Origin: Poronia punctata
Lineage: Eukaryota; Ascomycota; Sordariomycetes; Xylariales; Xylariaceae
DNA: 16,192 bases
NCBI GenBank assembly: GCA_022579005.1
Contig: MU401913.1
Coordinates: 1-16,192 of the forward strand
Direction: 5' to 3'
Shown: positions 9,020 to 16,192 of the stretch, piece by piece
Numbering within the stretch: the first letter of the stretch is position 1
Layout: each line of letters opens with the position of its first letter
The notes under the pieces: model-generated
Told to the model about the DNA's origin: nothing
The model's database searches: none
The model's input: only the letters and a program-made list of their open reading frames with translations
Translations under genes and position numbers: made by a program

Positions 9020-9110
9020 TGTTAGAATATTAGTAACAATACTACAGCCGAGAACGCGGCTTAGGCCGCTAAGGCTATAAGAGTTAGGCTGACCTAACTA
9101 AGTAGACAAA
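9020..9110. other. GC-richer island with overlapping dyads, possible LTR edge
   Basis: An abrupt island inside the AT-rich block. It starts TGTTAG at 9020, as many copia LTRs do, and contains three hairpin-capable dyads. AGCCG (9046-9050) pairs with CGGCT (9057-9061). CTTAG (9060-9064) pairs with CTAAG (9069-9073), nested with GCGGC (9056-9060) and GCCGC (9065-9069). AGTTAGG (9082-9088) pairs with CCTAACT (9093-9099). The first two share bases and exclude each other. No second copy occurs in the window, so calling it an LTR is unproven. A structured RNA or a RIP-spared fragment are alternatives. Confidence 0.45.
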
Positions 9111-10591
9111 GCACGTATTAGCTATATAGTAGCTAACTTATAGCTTAGATACTAGCAAAGTTTTTTTAGCCTTTTTAATTTTAATTAAATTAATTAGCTT
9201 TGTACAAAGACAATATAAAAAAAAATTATGCTTTAGCTATAATTTTTAATTTAAAACTTAAATAATTATATAAAACTAATTTAAAAAATAAAATTTATTA
9301 TTATTTATTTTATATATTGTTTATTACTTTATTTTTTTTATTTTATAAAAAAATAAAGTTTTTAGCTATATATATTTATTATATATATAAAAAATAAAGT
9401 ACTTTTTGTTTTTTAGTAAAAAAACTAATACTAATTAGTTATTATTTTTAATAATATATATTATTATTTATTAATAATAAATTAGTAAGGTATTTTAATA
9501 AATAAGATTTTTTAAAATATTATTATATAAAGTAATACTGCTTTATAAAATGCTTTATATAAAGAGATTTTTTTTAAATTTTGCAATATTACTTTAAGCT
9601 TTGCTTTTTTTAAGCAAAGGACATATAGCTTATATAAGCTTGCAAGTAAGCATTTTTATACCTTTTATTTTCTTTTATTATATAAATTGCTATAATAGCT
9701 AAAAATAAAAGCTAGTTTTTAAACGCTTAAAAGAACTATATTGCTAAAAATACTACTAGTAGTACTTAAAGTCCTTATGCTCTTATATATAAAAACATTT
9801 TTATAAAATTAAACGTTAATATTAAAGTTTAAAAAAACTATGTTAACTTTAATTATTTTAATATAAAATTCTAGCTTAACTAGCTATTTAATAAAAAAAT
9901 AGTTATAATATATATAGCTAAATGCTTATATAACTACGTATAAAATAGCAGACTTTTTATAAATAGCTTTATGTGCAATTATTAAGCAAACTTTAAAAGT
10001 TAAAACTAGAATATTTTTAAAATAGTTAAAAATAGTTTTTAAAAAAAGCTTTAAAATTAAGTTTAAAAAAAAGTTTTTATGTTTACTTTTAAAAAAAACT
10101 TGTACGTAAAAAAATTAAAAAAATTTTTATAATTTATAGCTACTATATAATTTATAATAGTATTTTTAGTTATATTATAATATTTACTTATTTTGCAACT
10201 ATTAACTTTTATTTAACTTATACCTAGACTTATACTTATTTTTATACTTATACTTATACTTATACTTATACTTGCACTTATATTTATAGCAAAGCTTATA
10301 TTTGCAGCTATACTAGCACTTATGCTTATAGCTACACTAGTAGCTTATTTTTATATAAAAATACTTACTTTATTATATTACTAATAGCTAAACTTTTTAT
10401 ATTAAATATAATTTTAAAAAGTACGTTTTTTTATTAAAAAATAAAATTAAACTTTAGTACTTAGTATAATAAACTTACTAAACAATGCTAGACTTTATTA
10501 ATAACAATAGCTTTATAGCTAAAAGTATAGCAATAGTTAATACTTACTAACAACCTTTTTTTAAAAAAATATATACTTTTAAAAGTATAAT
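9111..10591. other. AT-rich stretch upstream of the copia remnant
   Basis: No gene is supportable. By position this should hold the 5' LTR and leader of the copia-type element starting near 10592, but I could not find LTR ends or a primer-binding site in the mutated sequence. A simple repeat lies at 10243-10272. The Met at 10485 opens a short frame (21 residues before the first stop) that is not in phase with the Gag remnant at 10592. Confidence 0.5.
10243..10272. repeat. Hexamer TATACT x5
   Basis: Five exact tandem copies of TATACT, with related degenerate units on both sides (ACTTAT, CTTGCACTTA). It is a simple repeat within the presumed 5' region of the copia remnant. Confidence 0.85.
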
Positions 10592-11440
10592 ATAAAAAAC
10601 TTTTATATAAAAACATTTTAAATATTAACGCTAGCACTATATAAAGGTACTATTAACTTGCTTTTATTTAAGCTAATTTATTTAAACTAAGTTAAGCTAA
10701 AGCTTTTTATAATATTTAATAAAATATAGTAAAAAAACTAAAACTATATAAAATAATTATATAATATTTTATTTAATAAAATATATATTTTTATAACTAC
10801 GTATAAAAAATTTAGTTTTTGTTTAATATAATACTATGCTATTTTTTTAACAATTTTTTAAAATTATATAAAGTAGTACTATATTAATTATATTAAACTA
10901 ATAAAAAAATAAAATAAAATATATAACGCGCTTAATATATATTTTAATACTTATATTAACTATAATTAGTATTAAACTAATTAAACTATAATAACTTTTA
11001 TATAAATTAAAAATAAAAACTTAAAAAAGTTTAACTTAAAAGCGCTTAAATTATTATTTAATAAACTTTAACTTATATAATAAGTATTAAAACTAAAGTT
11101 TAATAGCAAGATTTTTTTATATATAACTATTATATAAGTATATACTAAAGTTATTAAGCTTAAGCTAGCGCTTATTGCTTAAAAAGCAATAAGTAAAGCT
11201 TTAATATTTAACTTATAAGCAGCAATACAAGTTGCTACTAATAAATAAATAACTTAGTATTTAATATATAAAAAACTAGCTAATATTAACTATATTAACT
11301 AAAAGTATAATTATAATTAAGTTTAAAAGTTATTTAAATAACGTATAAAAAAATACTTAAAAAAAAATAAATTTACTTTTTTTAAACTTACTTTTTATAT
11401 ATTTACTTTTTAAGCAGCGTAGTTTAAGTAGCATACTATA
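10592..11440 (+). pseudogene. Gag remnant of the copia-type element
   Basis: Decayed reading frame preceding the zinc knuckle. Two segments resemble the Gag region of fungal copia polyproteins as I know them: LKALKLLFNKL (11036-11068) and VYTKVIKLKLALIA (11138-11179), where a family pattern with Cys and Pro would become Tyr and Ile/Leu by C-to-T or G-to-A change. Many TAA/TAG stops interrupt it. Gag normally coats the element RNA in a virus-like particle. The upstream limit is the first position where I could still follow the frame, not a mapped start. Assignment depends partly on position before the knuckle. Confidence 0.55.
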
Positions 11441-11446
11441 TAATAA

Positions 11447-11488
11447 TGCTTTATATATAAAAAGCTAAATTATAAGTTATATAATTAT
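11447..11488 (+). pseudogene. CCHC zinc-knuckle remnant
   Basis: In frame, C-x2-Y-x4-Y-x4-Y is read at 11447 (Cys), 11456, 11471 and 11486 (Tyr). The spacing is exactly that of a C-x2-C-x4-C-x4-H nucleocapsid knuckle, and TGT-to-TAT and CAT-to-TAT each explain the Tyr codons. The knuckle binds element RNA; this copy could not bind zinc. It sits between Gag and protease, as in intact copia elements. Confidence 0.6.
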
Positions 11489-11800
11489 TTAAAAAAAAAA
11501 AGGGATAAGGCTTATGCTTTATATATTATAGTATATAAAGATTATAATATTTTTATTGCTAATAATATTAATACGTATATTTAAAAGTATAAAGAAATAA
11601 AAGTTAAAAAGCTATTAGATAATAATAATAATATAGCTAATAATTTTAATTTTAAAAAAAGCAACTAAGCTATTTAATTTTTAATAAAAGCTGCTTACTT
11701 TTATTATACTATAAAAGAAAATATTTATTAGCTTATAGCAAAACTTATAAGCTTAATAAATTTATTTTTTTTTAAAAATTAGTATACTTATAAGTACTAA

Positions 11801-12090
11801 AGTATTTTATAAAATATTAGTATAGCTAAAATATTAACTATTAAATACTTATAAGCTAAAGCTTTTATATAAAAATACTTAAAAACTAAAATTAACTAGA
11901 CTTTAAGTAGTATAATAATATGCTTTAAAAAAGTAATAAAAAAAAAGTTTATTAAATTTATAAAAATTTAAACTTTTATTAGCAAGGTAATTTTTTATAT
12001 TTTAAAAATACTTACTTTTTTTTTGCTTTTATTATATAATGTAAATAAGCTTAAGGCTTACTTTAATAATATTAAAAATAAAATTATATA
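11801..12090 (+). pseudogene. Aspartic protease remnant
   Basis: At 11813-11821 the frame reads N-I-S where the retroviral-type protease active site D-T-G is expected; each change is one C-to-T or G-to-A. It is followed by AKILTIKYL, corresponding to the STAG-like stretch of fungal copia proteases. About 160 bases on, ISKVIFYILKILTFFLLLL (11978-12034) and NKLKAYFNNI (12044-12073) match the conserved end of this domain, in which D-T-P-F-L-L-C-L is followed by a Y-F-N-N motif. Between them, at about 11881-11940, the best reading lies one frame off (ICFKK), so two compensating indels, probably in A-runs, are present. The domain would have cleaved the polyprotein; the active-site Asp is lost. Confidence 0.7.
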
Positions 12091-12190
12091 ATATAACAAA
12101 GTTAAGATTTTTATTATTTAAAAGTAAAGCTATTTATTTTTTTATATTTTAATTGCTAAAGCAATTATATATTTTATAAAGCTAAAGCTA

Positions 12191-12250
12191 TATTAATTTT
12201 ATTAACGCTTTAAATATTTTTATATAAAAAAGTTATATAACTTGCTTAAG
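12191..12250 (+). pseudogene. Pre-integrase / integrase zinc-finger remnant
   Basis: The frame reads Y-*-F-Y-*-R-F-K-Y-F around 12191-12220, where copia elements have an H-x-R-F-G-H-P motif: His to Tyr (12200, 12215), Gly to Lys, Pro to Phe, all by C-to-T or G-to-A. It continues as KKLYNLLKLA. This is the HHCC-type segment in front of the integrase core. The spacing to the core at about 12360 fits the family. Confidence 0.65.
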
Positions 12251-12359
12251 TTAGCAAGCTATAGTAATATTAGTATAAAGGCCTTAAAAAAGATTTAAAA
12301 AGTTTATTACTAATATTAAACTTATAATTTAGCTTTATAAAAGTTTAAGTTTACACTTT

Positions 12360-12850
12360 ATAATAACTTTAACTTTAACTATAAAGTTATTATTAACGTT
12401 ATATATTTAAATAATAAGCTAGTACTATATATAATTAATAATAGCACGTTATTTTAAGCTGCTAGATTTTTAAAGTTATTATTTACATATAATATATAAA
12501 ATATACTTTACTAATACTAAATAAACATATACTAAAGGCTTTTTAATTACGTTATTTATAATTTTAGTATAAACTTTATATTTAAAAAGTTTTATAACAA
12601 TGCTTAGCTTGCTAAAGTATTGTACATTGTAAAGCTAGTAAAAGTATATTAAGCAATTAAAAAGATTAAAAAAGTATATAGCTTTTTATATAAAGCTTTT
12701 AATATTTTATATAAAAAGCTATAAAGTAGTACAAAAAAAAAAGATATTTTTTAAATAGCAGTTAAAGCGTTAAATAATATTGCTAAACTTAATAAACTAG
12801 TACTAATGCTGCTTATTTTTAGTACGTATTTAAAAGTTAATACTAACTTT
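12360..12850 (+). pseudogene. Integrase catalytic core remnant (rve-type)
   Basis: Clear conserved pieces in one frame: VIINVIYLNN (12386-12415) with Asn at 12395 in the place expected for the first catalytic Asp; VLYIINNSTLF*AARFLK (12422-12475), a hallmark of fungal copia integrases; YNFSINF at 12557-12577, where D-x-G-x-N-F carries the second catalytic Asp (now Asn at 12560); and IAVKALNNIAKLNKLVLMLL (about 12755-12814), a conserved helix and loop beyond the core. The enzyme would insert the cDNA into the genome; both Asp positions read Asn, so it is dead. No frame break is needed across this domain. Confidence 0.8.
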
Positions 12851-12877
12851 TTTTTATTTTTTAATATTGTATAAAAA

Positions 12878-13138
12878 GCTAAAGCAGTTAAAAAAGCTAT
12901 AAAAAAGCTTTAAACAATTAAAGCAAAAAAAAACATTTTTTAAGCTTTAAATACTTATAATAGCTTTATAACATATAATATACTATTACTTTTATTAAAA
13001 AGCAAAGTAATAGTTTAAACAAAAAATAAAAAATAAACTAAACTATATAAAATTGCATTAATTAATAACTAAAACATTATTATTAATATAGTTAACAAAC
13101 TAACGCAATTTTAATATATTTAAGTTAATTTATACTAT
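12878..13138 (+). pseudogene. Integrase C-terminal domain remnant
   Basis: The frame reads AKAVKKAIKKL, then ALNTYNSFITYN and LKSKVIV*TKNKK*TKLYKI (12995-13054), then NKLTQF*YI*VNLYY (13094-13138). The last fits a conserved G-P-T-x-F-R-x-T-x-V-x-P-Y-Y pattern position by position: Gly to Lys, Pro to Leu, Arg to stop, Thr to Ile, Pro to Leu, with T, F, V, Y, Y kept. The middle piece fits a W-x-G-P-Y-K step with Trp to stop, Gly to Lys and Pro to Leu. In intact elements this domain follows the catalytic core and precedes reverse transcriptase, as here. Confidence 0.85.
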
Positions 13139-13345
13139 AAAAAATAAGTTAATATAAATTTTATAAATTTTAAAATTAGCTAACTTATAATAAAAACTTA
13201 GCAATAATACTAAAGCAAACTAAAAAAAAATGCCTTATATAAAGTTTATTTAATAGCTAAAAAAAAAATAAACTATAACCTTATAATATAACTATAAAAA
13301 AATAATATAATTATTACTTTAAAACTTTTATTTTAAAAGTTTAAT

Positions 13346-13990
13346 AAAGCAAAAATTAAAAATTTAGCTACTAAAAGCATATTTATACTTATAAAGTATA
13401 ATAAAGCAATTTATAGCAATATTTAAATTTTTAATATATGCTTAGTATAAAAAGTTAAAAGAAAAATAATAATACTATATAAAAAATCTAAGCTTATTAT
13501 TTAAAGGCATAGTAATTAAAAAAAATAAAGGCTGCTTACTTAATTGCTAACTATTTAAAAAATAAGCTAATAGCTTATTTTTGTACTAAGTTTATTTTTA
13601 GTTAAAAAATACAATATATAAAGTAAACTTTATAATATTTTATAAGCATATACGTAGTTAAGTAATAAGTTAACTTATATAATATATACTAGGTTACTTA
13701 AAAAGTTAAAAAACGCATACCTTTTTAGCACTTTTTTATATATTATATAACTTTTATATAGCTTAGCAAAATTTAAGCTATACTAGTTTAAAACATATTA
13801 TAATTATTATTATATAAAGCTAAAAATAAAGGTTTTAATATATAATTTATATTTTTTATATATAAATATAAAACTAAAGCAATTTAGCATTACTAGACTT
13901 TAAACTAACAATATATTTAGTATAATATTAAAAGAATGTTTTAAAAAAAAAAAAAAAAGCTGTTTTTTTAAGTAAAAAATAAAACAATTT
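13346..13990 (+). pseudogene. Reverse transcriptase remnant (RVT_2, copia type)
   Basis: Same frame as integrase. In order I read IFNICLV*KVKRK (13427-13465), KKSKLII*RHSN*KK (13481-13525), LLT*LLTI*KIS**LI (13532-13579), L*AYT*LS (13640-13663), RLLKKLKNAYLFSTF (13691-13735), LLYSLAKFKLY* (13751-13786) and *TNNI (13901-13915). These fall on the conserved RVT_2 landmarks: the KSRLV-I-Q step, a T-Q-S-P-T-I-Q-R block, Q-A-Y-x-Q, R-P-P-K-E-L, P-L-Y-G-x-A-E-x-G, and the catalytic Asp pair, now Asn-Asn at 13907-13912. The Pro, Gly, Arg, Asp, Glu, Trp and Gln losses at these landmarks are explained by C-to-T or G-to-A. The enzyme copies element RNA into DNA; this one is inactive. Confidence 0.88.
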
Positions 13991-14589
13991 TATTATATAA
14001 CTAACTTATTAAATTTAATAAAGTAAAAATTAAAATTTAAAATAATAACTTTATACTTTAATAAAAAAAATAAGCTTAAAACTTTTAGCTAGTTAATAAA
14101 AAAGCACTAAATGCTATATAGCAATATGTTATATAATAAGCTTAAAAAGCATATATTATATTTATATACTAACTAAAAGCATTATATAACTTATTTGCTA
14201 CTATATAAGTTACTTAATTAATAAAAAATAATATTAAAGCACTAAATATATAGCTATAATAGCAAATTAAAAATAAAGATTAAAGTTTATAATATGTTTT
14301 TTTTAACCTTTATAGTATAAAGCTGTTTATTTTTATTAATAGCTTTTTTGTAAATAATAAGGACTTAAGTTTTTAACTTAGATTTATTATTATTTTTAGT
14401 ATAAAGTATTAAACAAAAAATAGCTTTATTATTTATAGCAATATTATATACTAAAGCTTTTTTAAGTATAAAAAAGTTACTTAAAGCGTACTAGCTAGCA
14501 AGCTATATAAAATAGTAAAAAGTATTAATTATACTATTATACTTAGTACAATGCTATAAAAGATTACTAATATATTAAAATTGCTATAA

Positions 14590-14865
14590 ATTTTAATAAT
14601 TATTTATATAAATTTTTATTTGCTATATAAATATTTTATTAAGCTTAGTACAACGTAAAAAAAGCAGCTTATAATTAATATTATAGCCTTTAAAAAAGCA
14701 TATAAAATAAAAAATATTATAAAAATTTGTTAAGTTAATAGTAAAAATAACCTTATAAATACTTATATAAAAAAAAATCCTAATATAGCTTTAAAATAGT
14801 TAATTACTACTAATAAGCTTATAGTACATATTAAAGCCTATGTTAACTATATAAAAACATTATAA
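14590..14865 (+). pseudogene. RNase H remnant and polyprotein end
   Basis: The reading moves to the frame of codon 14641, one base off the reverse transcriptase frame. It reads KLSTT*KKQLIIN (14641-14679), AFKKAYKIKNIIKIC*VN (14686-14739), NPNIALK*LITTNKLIVH (14776-14829) and AYVNYIK, with clustered TAA at 14863-14871. The first piece fits a conserved L-G-T-T-x-E-K-R-L-x-x-D step of copia RNase H, and the last a P-x-x-A-L-x-x-L-I-x-T-N-x-L ending. The domain would degrade RNA in the RNA-DNA hybrid. The frame change implies at least one indel between about 14000 and 14590; the N-terminal part of RNase H there was read less securely. Confidence 0.75.
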
Positions 14866-16192
14866 TAATAAGCATAATTATAAATATATATATAAGTTAC
14901 TAAATTAATAAAAAAAATATGTTAATTTATTATATAACTATAATTTATTAAAATGCTACTTATTTTGCTTAACTTACTTTTTTTTATTTAACTTAATAGC
15001 AATTGCTAACTTTTATAATTTGCTTTTTTTAATAGTAAAAATACTATTTTTTTTTTATTTTTTTTATTTTCTTTATTATTATTATTATTATTATTGTTAG
15101 CAGTAGTAAGGTTAATAAAATATATATAGCAATGTTTATAAAACTAGTAAACATATAAAGTATAAGTACTATTTTAGTATTTAGCAAAAAATTAATAATT
15201 ATAAAAAAGTAAAAGTAAACTTTATATAAAGTTGTACTTATTAGTGCAAAAAAAAGTAATAAGCTAACTATAAAACTAAACTAGCAATATATAAAAATAT
15301 TTTTTTTAGTAAATAAGTTTAGTAAAAAATTATTAAATAGTAGCGTTAAAAAAAAATATTAACAAAAAAATTAATATTTTAATTAAAATATATAAAAATG
15401 CATTTTTTATTATTTTATAAATAAAAGATTAGTATAGTATAAAGTATATAAAATAAAAGATTATAAACATTAATTAAAAAGTACTAAAAAAAAAACGCAA
15501 TAGCAGCTATTAAAAAAGCAATGCAAATTTAAAAAAAGCTATTAAGCTAAACTATATAGCGTATAATACTAAAAAATAATAAGCTATTAAAATTGCTAAA
15601 AATAATAAAAAACATTGTAGTACAAAGAGAAAAAAAAGCGTAAAATAAACTTAATTAATTTTTAGTAGCAGTACAAAAAAAAACTTTAAATTTTTTGCTG
15701 CACAAAAAAAAAAAAAAGTAGTAAAAAAAAAAAGAAAATAAAATAAGCAGCAAAAAATAAAAAGTTTTTATATACTAATAGCTAATTATATAAAATTAGC
15801 GTTTATAACTAATAATAGTAGTTATAAAAGTTGCACTTTTTTTACTTTTTTAGCAACGCATAATAAATACTTTTATTAGCTATATTTACTAATTTTAACT
15901 ATATTTTTTAATTATAATCTTACTATATATAAAAAATTATTTAATAGTTACTAAGCAATTACTTTTTTACTTATATTAATACTAGCAACATTATATATAT
16001 ACTTATAATTATTATAATAAACTTAAAACTAGATTTATACTTTAGTATAAAAAAGGTTATAACTTAAAAACAAAAAAAAAAGTATAAAAATATAGACATT
16101 TATTTAATTTTATTTTAATTTTTTAAAAGTTATTTTTAACAAACTAACCTTTTTATATAAAAATAAAAAAAATATATTTATTTTATATATAT
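14866..16192. other. AT-rich stretch after the copia remnant
   Basis: The 3' LTR should start soon after 14870, but no LTR edge was recognised. The stretch contains an ATT microsatellite at 15073-15095 and a purine-rich, A-dominated plus strand at about 15600-15760 with runs of A separated by AGCAG/GTAG steps. No gene is visible to the window end, so the isochore continues beyond it. Confidence 0.5.
15073..15095. repeat. ATT trinucleotide microsatellite
   Basis: About seven tandem ATT units, directly followed by GTTAGCAGTAGTAAGG, a rare GC-containing stretch. The junction reads TGTTAG, as does the island at 9020, but the sequences then diverge. Confidence 0.8.

Larger units (their letters stand above)
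10592..14865 (+). mobile_element. RIP-mutated Ty1/copia-type LTR retrotransposon, internal region
   Basis: A dead polyprotein of about 1,400 codons can be followed on the plus strand, mostly in the frame whose codons begin at 10592. The order is Gag, CCHC knuckle, protease, integrase, reverse transcriptase, RNase H. Integrase before reverse transcriptase is the defining order of Ty1/copia (Pseudoviridae-like elements of fungi and plants). Remnant motifs that match conserved copia positions after allowing C-to-T and G-to-A are listed in the domain entries. Stops in the segments I read are TAA or TAG, as expected from mutated Gln, Arg and Trp codons. Frame breaks are few: a short shift near 11880-11940 that is restored, and one between about 14000 and 14590. 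It cannot encode an active element. LTRs were not located, so true ends lie outside these bounds. Confidence 0.85.
3110..16192. other. AT-rich, RIP-like isochore
   Basis: From about 3110 to the window end the sequence is extremely AT-rich. In bases 5401-6000 I counted 55 C and 33 G (about 85% AT). Of the 55 C, 48 are followed by T, 3 by A, 3 by C and 1 by G; 31 are preceded by A, 20 by G, 3 by C and only 1 by T. No GpA was found in that stretch. Loss of CpA/TpG is the known signature of RIP in Pezizomycotina; the near absence of TpC/GpA is an additional bias. Such blocks in fungi are usually gene-poor heterochromatin made of mutated transposons, which the copia remnant at 10592-14865 confirms here. 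Confidence 0.85.

Noticed and set aside
11544..11590. F-I-A-N-N-I as a Gypsy-type reverse transcriptase motif
   Set aside because: It lies between the zinc knuckle and protease in the same frame as the copia polyprotein. The real reverse transcriptase is further downstream at 13346-13990.
10185..14995. LTR pair for the copia remnant based on similarity of 10185-10220 and 14957-14995
   Set aside because: Both contain TACTTATTTTGC and TTTTATTTAACTTA, but similarity stops outside these words. In 85% AT DNA such matches can arise by chance.
9020..15100. Island at 9020 and TGTTAG at 15095 as the 5' and 3' LTRs of one element
   Set aside because: After the first six bases the two sequences differ completely, and the GC-rich dyads do not recur near 15100.

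Overview
The window looks like nuclear DNA of a filamentous ascomycete (Pezizomycotina). This rests on three things: an intronless gene with a typical fungal core promoter and CAAAC-ATG start context, intergenic DNA rich in TAGGTA/TACCTA palindromes, and a sharp switch near 3100 to extremely AT-rich DNA that carries C-to-T/G-to-A damage of the repeat-induced point mutation (RIP) type. The palindromes hint at Sordariomycetes, but I cannot name a species.

Layout. Bases 1-1375 are ordinary-composition intergenic DNA with short inverted repeats and one ~60-bp tandem duplication. The only intact gene I can support lies on the minus strand at 1376-1765. It encodes a 129-residue protein of the antibiotic-biosynthesis-monooxygenase (ABM, dimeric alpha/beta barrel) type, with TATA and CCAAT boxes and a pyrimidine tract upstream. 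Its 5' flank (about 1985-2280) contains a diverged direct duplication. Bases 2281-3060 hold no supportable gene.

From 3061 to about 4324 the border is a stack of short repeats: a heptamer (x3), then minisatellites of 15 bp (x7), 19 bp (x6) and 20 bp (about 15), a hexamer (x4) and a run of 28 A. From about 4325 to the end the DNA is roughly 85% AT (88 G+C in 600 bases by hand count at 5401-6000). It has almost no TpC/GpA and little CpA/TpG. A single GC-richer island with overlapping dyads sits at 9020-9110.

The main result in the AT-rich half is a dead Ty1/copia-type LTR retrotransposon on the plus strand, about 10592-14865. Reading almost one frame through, and treating stops as mutated Gln/Arg/Trp codons, I see remnants in order of Gag, a CCHC knuckle, protease, integrase, reverse transcriptase and RNase H. 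Every key residue I checked is changed in a way C-to-T or G-to-A explains. This order (integrase before reverse transcriptase) defines the copia class. LTRs could not be delimited. The 4325-9019 block is similarly decayed, and I could not assign it to an element.
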